From positions 1 to 38,676 of the IMG/VR virus record IMGVR_UViG_3300050125_000052: a DNA stretch of 38,676 bases; one strand, written 5' to 3'. The position numbers and the translations under genes were made by a program. Positions 23,225 through 30,321 of the stretch are shown piece by piece (position 1 is the stretch's first letter; every line of letters starts with the position of its first letter). Source of the DNA: a virus. The notes below the pieces were generated by a model. The model was not told where the DNA came from. It made no database searches and saw only the letters and a list, made by a program, of their open reading frames with translations.

Positions 23225-23519
23225 TCTATATACGTTACAAAAAGCCTACATTTGCGCAAAATGTTTGGAAGATCTGAGAGATGTTAGCGAAATGCATATG
23301 AAAGAATATGCACTAACTTGTCAATATCATTCAGCATCTTCGATCCGAAAAGTTTACACTGATTTTTATCTTCAAGACATTATAAAATATCTCGAAGAAA
23401 AACGCTATGTCATATCGACAGAAACACAAAAATACACATATATAAAACCTCTAGGCCATAAAAAATTGGAGGCATACAAGAATGTATATTGTATTAAAAA
23501 GGAACATGACATGACATGA
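23217..23519 (+). CDS. Unknown protein (100 residues)
   Basis: I start at ATG 23217 (MDNLYTLQKAYICAKCLEDL), overlapping the upstream stop by 8 bases, since the longer frame runs through the preceding gene. The segment SSIRKVYTDFYLQDIIKYLEEKRYVISTETQKYTYIKPLG looks like a winged-helix wing with strand pairs. The gene ends within a CATGA tandem repeat (23505-23524), and a strong terminator follows. Role unknown. Confidence 0.5.
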   Translation: MDNLYTLQKAYICAKCLEDLRDVSEMHMKEYALTCQYHSASSIRKVYTDFYLQDIIKYLEEKRYVISTETQKYTYIKPLGHKKLEAYKNVYCIKKEHDMT

Positions 23520-23532
23520 CATGAAATAAAAA

Positions 23533-23558
23533 AACCCTAGCTGGTGCTAGGGTTCTTT
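23533..23558 (+). terminator. Intrinsic terminator before the replication gene
   Basis: AACCCTAGC and GCTAGGGTT form a perfect 9-bp stem around TGGT, followed by CTTTGTTT and preceded by an A-run, so it could work in both directions. It separates the regulator transcription unit from the replication initiator. Confidence 0.75.
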
Positions 23559-23559
23559 G

Positions 23560-23588
23560 TTTACATACAGGTAATATGTACCTGTAAT
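23560..23588 (+). promoter_or_regulatory. Operator palindrome within a candidate promoter for the replication gene
   Basis: TACAGGTA and TACCTGTA (23566-23586) form a perfect 8-bp inverted repeat with a 5-base spacer. It occupies the spacer between a -35-like TTTACA (23560-23565) and a -10-like TGTAAT (23583-23588), a classic repressor site. The start codon is about 55 bases downstream. The regulator could be the HTH protein at 22561, the ribbon-helix-helix protein at 26569, or the initiator itself. Confidence 0.55.
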
Positions 23589-23643
23589 TCTACGAAGTTT
23601 CCAAATTAAAATCAAATAAAAGAAATTTATATACAGGAAAAAT

Positions 23644-24555
23644 ATGTCTGAAGAATATCAAATTAACGATTCAAGTTGCGAACGAAGATATTTTGCATCT
23701 ATCCCTAACATCATATATGACATGGGTTTAACGACTGATCAAATAGCCGTTTATGGTTGTTTAAAAAGAATAGCTGGGGATCATGGAAAATCTTTTATAT
23801 CCAATGTTAAACTTTCTGAAAAATTAGGAATTTCTAGGCCCACTCTCATAAAAATTAAGGAATCTTTAGAAAAACCGTTCGATTTTTTGGGCGGAAAGTC
23901 ATTAATAACCATCCAAAAAAGATCATCTATAGAAAAAGGGGATCAAACCGATATAGTTACTATTGTTGATATTTGGGATGAAAATGTTAATCATGTAGCA
24001 ACTTTAAAAAACAAAATACCGTGTAAAGGAGATTTACACCCCCCTGTAAAAGAAATTGACACCCCCTGTAAAGCAGCTTTACACAAAGAAGAACCTATTA
24101 AGAAAAACCTATCTAAGAAAAACATCATCATCCCAAACCCGTCTCCCCCTGTATTTGATGCGCCTACGGCCGATGATGATTTATCTTTTTCAGATAAAGA
24201 CAAAGAAGACCTAAACAATTTCACCCCCGAACAAATAGCCGAAGCCAAGAAGCGGACTAAAGAAAATTGCAATAGCCCTAATCCCAAGACTCGAGTTAAA
24301 TATTTTTTCACAACTTTATCCCGGCTTCCCAAGCCTAAACCCCCCAAACTATCAGTGTATGACGAACTTAAACAATATTTTTGCAACGGAAAAGAATATA
24401 AAGGCGCGGAATGTTTTCTAAATTCTGAGGGTATCGCTTTTCAGAGAGGAAATTTTCTTCAAGATCAAATGAAAATAGATAAATTTTGGTCGTGGCCACG
24501 ATTTGGTGATATGTGCCTTAGATTTAGTATCCCATTCAAAAGAGCATCATCATGA
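23644..24555 (+). CDS. Winged-helix replication initiator-like protein
   Basis: A 303-residue protein. Residues about 15-80 (FASIPNIIYDMGLTTDQIAVYGCLKRIAGD..., SFISNVKLSEKLGISRPTLIKIKESLEK) form the winged-helix domain typical of phage replication initiators and replisome organisers. Its HTH is KLSEKLGISRPTLIKI. A low-complexity linker follows (about 120-185) with PCKGDLHPPVK and PCKAALHKEE. The DNA for this linker carries inverted and direct TGTAAA repeats, as when a phage origin lies within its initiator gene. The C-terminal part (RVKYFFTTLSRLPKPKPPKLSVYDEL...) is of unknown fold. No helicase or helicase loader follows, so it may recruit host enzymes. Confidence 0.65.
   Translation: MSEEYQINDSSCERRYFASIPNIIYDMGLTTDQIAVYGCLKRIAGDHGKSFISNVKLSEKLGISRPTLIKIKESLEKPFDFLGGKSLITIQKRSSIEKGDQTDIVTIVDIWDENVNHVATLKNKIPCKGDLHPPVKEIDTPCKAALHKEEPIKKNLSKKNIIIPNPSPPVFDAPTADDDLSFSDKDKEDLNNFTPEQIAEAKKRTKENCNSPNPKTRVKYFFTTLSRLPKPKPPKLSVYDELKQYFCNGKEYKGAECFLNSEGIAFQRGNFLQDQMKIDKFWSWPRFGDMCLRFSIPFKRASS
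24022..24084. other. Iteron-like repeats, candidate replication origin
   Basis: Two near-identical 18-mers, TGTAAAGGAGATTTACAC (24022-24039) and TGTAAAGCAGCTTTACAC (24067-24084), differ at two positions. They are spaced 45 bases apart, with a half-site TGTAAAAGA (24045-24053) between. Each is an inverted repeat. They lie inside the linker-coding part of the initiator gene, the same arrangement as the lambda origin in gene O. Confidence 0.5.
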
Positions 24556-24866
24556 ACGATCATTGGCAAAACTTAACTTATTGCAAAAATTGGATGAATA
24601 TTCCAAGAAAAAAGCCGAAATACGTCAAATATCAATTGTGTGCGGATACGAGAAGGGCTGAAAACAAGCTTTTTCTTTTCTCCCTGCAAGCTCCAATGAA
24701 TTACCCCTATCCTACCCAAGCTATCTACATTTCTCTTGATCTAGGGCCTTCTGTGTTCGTCAAGGAATTTAATGCTATTTGGGTGGAATATTGCAACCTA
24801 GGTTTTTCTTTAGATGAAAAATTGAAATATGAAAAATTGAAAGAAGAAGTAAGAAAAATTGCTTGA
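24552..24866 (+). CDS. Unknown protein (104 residues) coupled to the initiator
   Basis: The ATG overlaps the initiator stop (ATGA). The product is basic at the N-terminus (WMNIPRKKPKYVKYQLCADTRRAENK). It has a beta-rich middle (LFLFSLQAPMNYPYPTQAIYISLDLG) and a charged C-terminal helix (DEKLKYEKLKEEVRKIA). No family recognised. Coupling suggests a replication partner. Confidence 0.6.
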   Translation: MNDHWQNLTYCKNWMNIPRKKPKYVKYQLCADTRRAENKLFLFSLQAPMNYPYPTQAIYISLDLGPSVFVKEFNAIWVEYCNLGFSLDEKLKYEKLKEEVRKIA

Positions 24867-24958
24867 AAAAATACATTGAAAAAAACAGGAGACTCTAAAT
24901 GTCACGATGCCCACATTGCAAAAAACTCACTCACTCAGAGCACTTAAAAGGATAAAAA

Positions 24959-25102
24959 ATGATAAGATCTTTCATTTTCCGCTGCATCATGTACATATTA
25001 GTTAAACTCAAAATTGCTGACGAAATTTATCTCAGAACGTTAAACGGAAGTGTAAACAATCAAAAATGCTACACAGATAAAAAAAACAGGCTTTTTAAAT
25101 GA
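24959..25102 (+). CDS. Small basic protein (47 residues) coupled to RusA
   Basis: The ATG at 24959 follows AAAGGAT and the stop overlaps the next ATG (ATGA). The product (MIRSFIFRCIMYILVKLKIADEIYLRTLNG...) has a hydrophobic N-terminal helix, perhaps membrane-associated, and a basic tail. Tight coupling to the resolvase gene is the main support. Function unknown. Confidence 0.45.
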   Translation: MIRSFIFRCIMYILVKLKIADEIYLRTLNGSVNNQKCYTDKKNRLFK

Positions 25103-25494
25103 CATTACTACTTTCAACCACAATTGACCCTCTAAAACTCATAAATTTTGCCAACATGAATCCACAATATTGTCATAAAAAACAAGCCATCTGGGCCATG
25201 AAACAAGATCTTAAAGAAAATCTTATGTATCAGTGGTATCACAAAAACAGGATGGCTTTAAAACTTATAAAATTGCCCGTAATCGTTGAAATAATAAGAA
25301 TCTCCCCTAGAAAGCAGGATTACGACAACTACGTCTACAATTGCAAATGTATTAGAGACTATATAGCCGACTGCTTGATACCCGGCAAAGCTGCTGGTCA
25401 AGCTGATAATGATAGCCGGATCGAATGGATATATAGACAGCAAAAAGGCGAAACTAAACAATATGCGTTAAATATATTATTATGGCAAAACTAA
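25099..25494 (+). CDS. rusA: RusA-type Holliday junction resolvase
   Basis: A 131-residue protein matching RusA in length and motifs: VEIIRISPRKQDYDNYVYNCKCIRDYIADCLI with the metal-binding aspartates (D74, D76) followed by GQADNDSRIEWIYRQQKGE (D103, D105). RusA dimers cleave four-way junctions, which in phages resolves recombination intermediates before packaging. It fits with the RecT-YqaJ pair, giving the phage a complete recombination set. Coupled to the small gene before it by ATGA. Confidence 0.85.
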   Translation: MTLLLSTTIDPLKLINFANMNPQYCHKKQAIWAMKQDLKENLMYQWYHKNRMALKLIKLPVIVEIIRISPRKQDYDNYVYNCKCIRDYIADCLIPGKAAGQADNDSRIEWIYRQQKGETKQYALNILLWQN

Positions 25495-25511
25495 ACGCAA
25501 AAGGTAAAGAT

Positions 25512-25721
25512 ATGTATAGAGAAATCATAGAAATATTATGTAATAACTGCAAATGTACTCGATTTAGAGTCATCAAACCCGCCTTCCCCTTAAAATCTAC
25601 TGACATATATTATACGTGTTCCGATTGTTTGCACAAAAAAAATAAAAATAGCCCTACAAAAGCTATCTTCTATGCAAAAAACAAAAAATTATTAGATTCC
25701 CAAGAAAAAAACCGGGCCTGA
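25512..25721 (+). CDS. Small zinc-ribbon protein
   Basis: I prefer ATG 25512 (MYREIIEILCNNCKC), which has AAAGG upstream, over ATG 25482, which has no ribosome site and overlaps rusA. The product is 69 residues, with CNNCKC and CSDC about 32 residues apart, a zinc-ribbon layout similar to those of other small proteins here. The tail is lysine-rich. Function unknown. Confidence 0.55.
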   Translation: MYREIIEILCNNCKCTRFRVIKPAFPLKSTDIYYTCSDCLHKKNKNSPTKAIFYAKNKKLLDSQEKNRA

Positions 25722-25824
25722 TTTATGTAACGCGATGTCACGAAAAAGCGATAAGTGGTTACAATTTGGCTACTTTCCCCGGGAAAGACCTCTTTGTTTT
25801 GGACTATTTTATGTAACGCGATGT
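25722..25824. repeat. Pair of 17-bp direct repeats in a convergent intergenic region
   Basis: TTTATGTAACGCGATGT occurs at 25722-25738 and again at 25808-25824, 86 bases apart. Between them is a CTTTCCC/GGGAAAG palindrome (about 25775-25789). The region separates plus-strand replication genes from the minus-strand block at 25.8-27.0 kb. Protein-binding, attachment or terminus functions are all possible. Confidence 0.7.
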
Positions 25825-25832
25825 AATTGTAT

Positions 25833-25970
25833 TCACGAAAATTCTTTTTTCCCCTCTGCATAAATCTCACACCACTCATCTATAAATTTCTCCACATCCT
25901 CACCATCCTCTTCTTGTGCAAAATCATACAAGAAAACGTCTATAATACTTCTTAAATCTTCTTTTCTCAT
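25833..25970 (-). CDS. Small acidic protein (45 residues)
   Basis: ATG 25970 has AAGGAAG upstream and overlaps the previous stop (ATGA). The product (MRKEDLRSIIDVFLYDFAQEEDGEDVEKFIDEWCEIYAEGKKEF) is strongly acidic and helical. Such small acidic phage proteins sometimes mimic DNA or bind host enzymes, but nothing specific is visible. It is shorter than usual cutoffs. Confidence 0.5.
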   Translation of the reverse strand: MRKEDLRSIIDVFLYDFAQEEDGEDVEKFIDEWCEIYAEGKKEFS

Positions 25971-26206
25971 TTAACTTCCTTTATCAATAAATTTCTTAAA
26001 TGTTCCATGTCTTTTTTTAAACAATCTATAGTCTCATCTTGTTTAACTAACATTGTCAACAGCATGTTTATAGCTTTTTCGTGCACGTCATGCCGCTTAA
26101 ACAAACCACGTCTTAAATTATCGACTCTATCCAACAAAAAACTATCTTGCTTTTTCAAAATAGATATATCGTCAGTTTCTTCAAAAAAGTCTAGTTGTAT
26201 ATTCAA
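25967..26206 (-). CDS. Unknown coiled-coil protein (79 residues)
   Basis: The product is a mixed-charge helical protein (DISILKKQDSFLLDRVDNLRRGLFKRHDVHEKAINMLLTMLVKQDETIDCLKKDMEHLRNLL) with heptad-like leucine spacing. It is coupled to its downstream gene by ATGA and follows the previous stop by 3 bases. Unknown function. Confidence 0.55.
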   Translation of the reverse strand: MNIQLDFFEETDDISILKKQDSFLLDRVDNLRRGLFKRHDVHEKAINMLLTMLVKQDETIDCLKKDMEHLRNLLIKEVK

Positions 26207-26209
26207 AAT

Positions 26210-26506
26210 TTATGACCCCATCCACATTTCTACCTTCTTTTCAAGCCATTCTAGCCGATCTTCCAATGATAAAATATAATCATTGCTCAAACCTTTCAGC
26301 TCCCCGCAACGCTCTAACCTTTTTTTAACCGCTGCGTCAGGTATAAATACATAACACCAAGACTTACACATCGATTGCATAATTTTAAAATCCTCGTCTT
26401 GATGTATGTACAAAATACTCACTCTATTATCGTTTGAAGTTACATATATCCAACGCTTTTTTTCTGGATATTCATTTTTAAAATCATTCCATACCCATTC
26501 TTTCAT
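26210..26506 (-). CDS. Unknown protein (98 residues)
   Basis: I start at ATG 26506 (MKEWVWNDFKNEYPEKKRWIYVTSNDNRV), which has AGGGGG upstream, rather than at the further in-frame ATG. A beta-rich N-terminal half (RWIYVTSNDNRVSILYIHQ) is followed by two helices ending in LSLEDRLEWLEKKVEMWMG. No family recognised. Confidence 0.55.
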   Translation of the reverse strand: MKEWVWNDFKNEYPEKKRWIYVTSNDNRVSILYIHQDEDFKIMQSMCKSWCYVFIPDAAVKKRLERCGELKGLSNDYILSLEDRLEWLEKKVEMWMGS

Positions 26507-26568
26507 TCCACACCCCCTTTTTAACAAAAATAAAACATAACAAAAAACAACTACTACAGCAACTTAAA

Positions 26569-26751
26569 CTATTTATTTGTCAACTTAACCCTTTCCTCTA
26601 CCGCATCGTCCTTACTCGGAAACCAAGTCTGCAATACATCTACAATAATTACTTGCATTGATATACTTCTATCAAGCGCAAACTGCTTAAGCCGTCTGTG
26701 CAGCTCAGGCGTTACCCTGAGCATTATTATTTTCTTTTCTTTAGCTTTCAT
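26569..26751 (-). CDS. Ribbon-helix-helix DNA-binding protein
   Basis: A 60-residue Arc/CopG-type protein: KIIMLRVTPELHRRLKQFALDRSISMQVIIVDVLQTWF. It shows the beta strand (IIMLRVT), the P-E-L-H-R-R-L helix and the second helix after SISMQ. Such proteins dimerise and bind short palindromes. It is coupled (ATGA) to the first gene of this minus-strand unit, so it may control the promoter at 27078-27106, where an inverted repeat lies. Confidence 0.75.
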   Translation of the reverse strand: MKAKEKKIIMLRVTPELHRRLKQFALDRSISMQVIIVDVLQTWFPSKDDAVEERVKLTNK

Positions 26752-26966
26752 ATTTGAACCTCATACTCTTTTGTTGTGGCTTCTGCATCTCTAAGCATTA
26801 ATTGGTGCTGATATGCATCATAGACAGCTTTTTTACTGTATTTTCCTTTAATCGTAACTATTGCGTCATGCAAATAATCATCCCCTACATCTTTGTAGAC
26901 ACTATATGTATTGCCACCTCTATGTTGACATCTAAATTTCTCTCCATTAATTTCCATTATTTCCAT
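26748..26966 (-). CDS. Unknown small protein, first gene of RHH unit
   Basis: A 72-residue protein (MEIMEINGEKFRCQHRGGNTYSVYKDVGDDYLHDAIVTIKGKYSKKAVYDAYQHQLM...). A beta-rich start is followed by a helix. The final codons overlap the RHH gene start (ATGA). The strand pattern is compatible with a small nucleic-acid-binding fold, but nothing is recognised. Confidence 0.55.
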   Translation of the reverse strand: MEIMEINGEKFRCQHRGGNTYSVYKDVGDDYLHDAIVTIKGKYSKKAVYDAYQHQLMLRDAEATTKEYEVQI

Positions 26967-27077
26967 ATACCACCCCCTATTGTTTTATGTTTGTTTTTAT
27001 CTCCGCTAACTGCTACGATCTAGTGACTATACTAACTCTGTCACGCTCTAGAGAGACTGTTTTGCTTTGATATCTCT

Positions 27078-27106
27078 AATATAACATATTGCTAATTTGT
27101 ATGCAA
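27078..27106 (-). promoter_or_regulatory. Promoter of the RHH-containing unit with inverted repeat
   Basis: On the minus strand TTGCAT (27101-27106), 17 bases, then TATATT (27078-27083). An inverted repeat TTGCTAA (27089-27095) and TTAGCAA (27116-27122) flanks the -35, a likely operator. The start codon is 112 bases downstream, leaving a long leader that holds no other feature I can see. Confidence 0.5.
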
Positions 27107-27184
27107 GATAAAATGTTAGCAAAATGAAAAATGTTGCAAATTTTCTCTGCTTAAAATAATTTGTTGATAAACAAGAGGTTAACT

Positions 27185-27676
27185 ATGCCTAGGCCTAGAT
27201 CTGTTTCCCTCCCTCCCACAGATATGATCAAACTTGGTCAGGAAATGGTTGACTGGGTTAAATCAAATAGTCCTGTACATCTATCTCAGTGGTATTCTAT
27301 ACACAAAAGATACACAGAACATCAGTGGGATGCTATGCAACAATTGCCTGAGTTTCTCCCTTATTACGAACAAGCTTTGAAATTGGTGGGTCTACAATAT
27401 CTATTAAAGGGCTCCGATGTTGAGCCGTCAATTAAGCAACGATGGCTACGAGCATACTACAGAGACCTCAGAAAAAAAGAAGATCAAGATAAGCAAGATG
27501 ATCTAGAGCGTGAGCTAGAACAAAAAAAGAAACTAATAGATCATCAATCTCAAAAAGACAACTCTAAGCAACAATCTCCTAATCAAGAGCAGATAGACTA
27601 CAAGCATCAAAATATGATTTTACAAAACCAAAATGAAGAACTGAAAAACGAATTAGAAAAACTGAAATCAACCTAA
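27185..27676 (+). CDS. Terminase small subunit (putative)
   Basis: I start at ATG 27185 (MPRPRSVSLPPTDMIKLGQEMVDWVK), which has AAGAGG upstream, rather than at a TTG at 27161. The 163-residue protein shows the pattern MVDWVKSNSPVHLSQWYSIHKRYTEHQWDAMQQLPEFLPYYEQALKLVGLQYL. I recall this from terminase small subunits located just before PBSX-like large subunits. A DNA-recognition domain is followed by a charged coiled coil (KKEDQDKQDDLERELEQKKK). It would recognise the packaging site and stimulate the large subunit encoded 175 bases downstream. Confidence 0.65.
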   Translation: MPRPRSVSLPPTDMIKLGQEMVDWVKSNSPVHLSQWYSIHKRYTEHQWDAMQQLPEFLPYYEQALKLVGLQYLLKGSDVEPSIKQRWLRAYYRDLRKKEDQDKQDDLERELEQKKKLIDHQSQKDNSKQQSPNQEQIDYKHQNMILQNQNEELKNELEKLKST

Positions 27677-27816
27677 TGACAAAAAACGAAAATAAAATCC
27701 TGAAAGATTGTGTTAAACAATACGGTAATGTTACTGCAAGGTATTTGATTAGAAAAATGAAGATTAATTTATGTAAAGCTAAGATTTTAATCAAAGAATT
27801 TACTTGGCCAACATAA
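27676..27816 (+). CDS. Small basic protein (46 residues), possible HTH
   Basis: The ATG overlaps the terminase small subunit stop (TAATG). The product (KILKDCVKQYGNVTARYLIRKMKINLCKAKILIKEF) has two helices with a turn and a basic surface, like a minimal helix-turn-helix. It sits between the two terminase genes, and may help DNA recognition or regulate them. Unproven. Confidence 0.5.
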   Translation: MTKNENKILKDCVKQYGNVTARYLIRKMKINLCKAKILIKEFTWPT

Positions 27817-27850
27817 TCTATATTATCAGACTCATATTAAATAGTTAATT

Positions 27851-29137
27851 ATGACAACAAGCATCAAACAAAACAAAAGCTTTTCCGAGGCTACGCATCG
27901 TTACAATATCTGGGTAGGGTCTGTAAGATCAGGCAAGACGTATTCAAGCATCGAGCGGTTTATTTATGATCTTAAGTATGGGCCTCCTGGCGATGCTATG
28001 ATTATTGGGGTACATCGGGGATCAATACAACGCAACGTTTTAAAACATCTTTATGAAATGTTAGGGTTTCCCTGCCCGCACGAAAAGACCCAGAAAGATA
28101 ATATATACGGCCGTATTGTGTGGTTTGTTGGTGCTCCGGATGTGGGGGCGGTGTCAACGATAAAAGGGTCGACATTAGCTTTAGCATACGTAGATGAAGT
28201 TACAGATATCCCCGAAGCCTTCTGGAAAATGCTAGAGTCTCGCATGAGTGTCCCCGGAGCTAAAATATTAGCTACATGCAATCCGGATGGGCCTGCGCAC
28301 TGGCTTAAAAAAGATTATATAGATAACAAAGAGCTGGATCTAATTTATTGGAATTTTAACTTAGATGATAATCCCTCCCTAAATGAGGCTTATAAGCAGC
28401 AAATCAAAGCAGCGTGGACGGGACTTTGGTACAAAAGATATATATTAGGGGAATGGGCGTTAGCTGCTGGGGCCATATATGACACGTACGATCACGATAA
28501 TGAGTATACCGCCCCATATGAGAATCCAAACTATTATATTGTCGGTATTGATTACGGTACGACAAACGCAACAGCGGCTGTTTTGGTTGGTGTCAGTCCG
28601 AACAAATGGCCTCAATTACACGTCGAGGCAGAATATTATTATGATAGTGCCAAAAGCGGTAGATCTAAAACAGATGCCGAACTTGTGCGGGACATCAAAG
28701 ATTTTGTTGGTTATAAATGTGTATCTGCTATTTATCTGGATCCTTCCGCAGCCTCGCTTAAAATCGCGCTACGGCAAGCAGACTTGCCCGTCCTTGACGC
28801 ACTTAATGATGTTGTGCCAGGGATAAAAACAGTAGGAAAGTTTATAGCTGGGAAAAACCTCGTCATACATAAGTCATGCAAGACATTGAGAGAGCAGATA
28901 CAATCATATGCATGGTGTCCGAAGGCAGCTGATCGAGGAGAGGACAAGCCCGATAAAACTAAGCGCGCAGATCACTCTTGTGATAGCCTACGCTATGCTT
29001 GTTATAGTGCTTTTCCACAAGGCACATTTAACAGTCCTGATGAAAATCTCTCCATAGACCAGCTTAGGCGTAAAATATACCATGAAAATGAGGGGTATGG
29101 CTTCATGACTCCAAATAATGGTGGAGGGTATTTCTAA
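27851..29137 (+). CDS. terL: Terminase large subunit
   Basis: A 428-residue packaging motor. The ATPase part has Walker A GSVRSGKT (residues 23-30), Walker B LALAYVDEV (D115, E116) and the coupling motif ATCNPDGP (141-148). The RNase H-like nuclease part has VGIDYGTT (D234), IYLDPSAAS (D297) and ADHSCDSLRYA (D374, D378). The motif set and length fit PBSX/Terminase_3-Terminase_6 type subunits. It would pump DNA through the portal encoded at 31078. Its stop is followed at once by the pentamer array, so the usual terminase-portal adjacency is broken by 1.9 kb. Confidence 0.9.
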   Translation: MTTSIKQNKSFSEATHRYNIWVGSVRSGKTYSSIERFIYDLKYGPPGDAMIIGVHRGSIQRNVLKHLYEMLGFPCPHEKTQKDNIYGRIVWFVGAPDVGAVSTIKGSTLALAYVDEVTDIPEAFWKMLESRMSVPGAKILATCNPDGPAHWLKKDYIDNKELDLIYWNFNLDDNPSLNEAYKQQIKAAWTGLWYKRYILGEWALAAGAIYDTYDHDNEYTAPYENPNYYIVGIDYGTTNATAAVLVGVSPNKWPQLHVEAEYYYDSAKSGRSKTDAELVRDIKDFVGYKCVSAIYLDPSAASLKIALRQADLPVLDALNDVVPGIKTVGKFIAGKNLVIHKSCKTLREQIQSYAWCPKAADRGEDKPDKTKRADHSCDSLRYACYSAFPQGTFNSPDENLSIDQLRRKIYHENEGYGFMTPNNGGGYF

Positions 29138-29140
29138 AAA

Positions 29141-29390
29141 ACCTAACTCAACTCAACCCAACATAACTTAACCTAACACAACTTAACACAGGAATTTACA
29201 TAACTTTAAGACTCAACCTAATTCAACATAACTAAACAAAACTCAACATAACCTAACCTAACTCATCCTAACTCAACTTAACCCAACCCAACCTAACTTA
29301 ACTTAACAGAGGAATTTACATAACTTTAAGGCTTAACGAAACATAACATAACTCAACTAAACACAACTCACCTTAACGGAACGAAACTTA
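29141..29390 (-). repeat. Pentanucleotide array ACNNA, first block, in one register
   Basis: The 250 bases from just after the terminase stop to the stop codon of the next gene form 50 five-base slots in unbroken phase. Runs of 10, 20 and 12 units follow the pattern ACNNA (38 of 42 match fully; read on the other strand TNNGT). They are separated by two copies of the 20-mer GGAATTTACATAACTTTAAG (29191-29210 and 29311-29330, exactly 120 bases apart). A stop appears in every frame, so it is not coding. Strand given follows the flanking minus-strand genes; the transcribed strand is not known. Confidence 0.9.
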
Positions 29391-29828
29391 CTTAATATCT
29401 CTCAAAATACTATTCATGGCTTGTGTTAAGAGGCTCATAACATGCAAACTATGATCTAATTCTTTTTGATTTATTGATGATAGTTCGTCTCTATCAACAT
29501 TATAAGCGCATTGTGTATCTCTATCCATTTGATCAAAACATTTATTTCGTCTTTGTTTAATTTTATGGTTAACTTTAAATGCAGGTTCTATATAAAGACC
29601 TTTAATGTTATGTCTTTGTGATGTCTTATAGCCTTTAACTTCCATGTATTGTTTTAATTTTATTAAAGGCCCTATAATATCCCAAGAATCAAGATTATTA
29701 GGTTCTAGTCCTAGCGCCAAACATAAAAAAATTTCATTAATTTGATGATCATATTTTATTTGTCCTTTTTCTTTAAGATAGATATAAGCATTTTCAATCT
29801 GATCATTGAACTTTCTTTTTTTATACAT
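29388..29828 (-). CDS. Unknown helical protein embedded in the pentamer array
   Basis: A 146-residue mostly helical basic protein (MYKKRKFNDQIENAYIYLKEKGQIKYDHQINEIFLCLALG..., then HNIKGLYIEPAFKVNHKIKQRRNKCFDQMDRDTQCAYNVDRDELSSI). AAAGGAT precedes the ATG. It is flanked on both sides by the array, and its stop codon lies in the array register. I recognise no family. Given the setting it could bind the repeats or be cargo of whatever generated them. Confidence 0.6.
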   Translation of the reverse strand: MYKKRKFNDQIENAYIYLKEKGQIKYDHQINEIFLCLALGLEPNNLDSWDIIGPLIKLKQYMEVKGYKTSQRHNIKGLYIEPAFKVNHKIKQRRNKCFDQMDRDTQCAYNVDRDELSSINQKELDHSLHVMSLLTQAMNSILRDIK

Positions 29829-29865
29829 TTAATATCCTTTATAAGTTTATATAAAGATCTTAAAA

Positions 29866-30320
29866 ACCTATCTTAACACAACTAAACCCAACCAACCAAA
29901 CCAAACCAAACACAGGAATTTACATAACTTTAAAGCTTAAAGGAACTAAACCCAACCTAACTTAACCAAACTAAACACAACATAACCGAACATATCATAG
30001 GAATTTACATAACTTTAACGTTTAAAGGAACTCAACCGAACTTAACCTAACTAAACCCAACCAAACATAACCAAACATAACAAACAAATTAAATTTCTTT
30101 TAAAAAATAAACAAAACAGAACACAAACCAACCAACCCTAACACAACATAACGAATTAAATTTCTTTTAAAAACTAAACCTAACTTACCTCAACCCAACC
30201 TAACTTAACAAAACTTAACCAAACCTAACATAGGAATTTACATAACTTTAAGGCTTAACGGAAATAAACATAACACAACATAACTTAACACACCGAAACA
30301 TAACCTAACCTAACAAAAGA
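29866..30320 (-). repeat. Pentanucleotide array ACNNA, second block, with two punctuation motifs
   Basis: The 455 bases continue the ACNNA pattern, with occasional phase slips of 1-2 bases. Motif A, GGAATTTACATAACTTTAA, recurs at 29915, 30000 and 30233. In the first two of these CTTTAA is followed after three bases by TTAAAG. Motif B, ATTAAATTTCTTTTAA, is at 30088 and 30155, and again at 30321-30336, where it is the 3-prime end of the next gene. Non-coding in all frames. Confidence 0.85.
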
Positions 30321-30321
30321 A

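Noticed and set aside
24899-24955. 18-codon ORF with CPHC after the gene at 24552
   Set aside because: Too short, with no clear ribosome site and only one cysteine pair. It may be a remnant of a zinc ribbon.
29141-30320. CRISPR array or true telomere repeat
   Set aside because: Units are 5 bases with variable centre, not 25-35-base repeats with spacers. The TTAGG-like units on the minus strand are mixed with many other variants and are internal to the genome.
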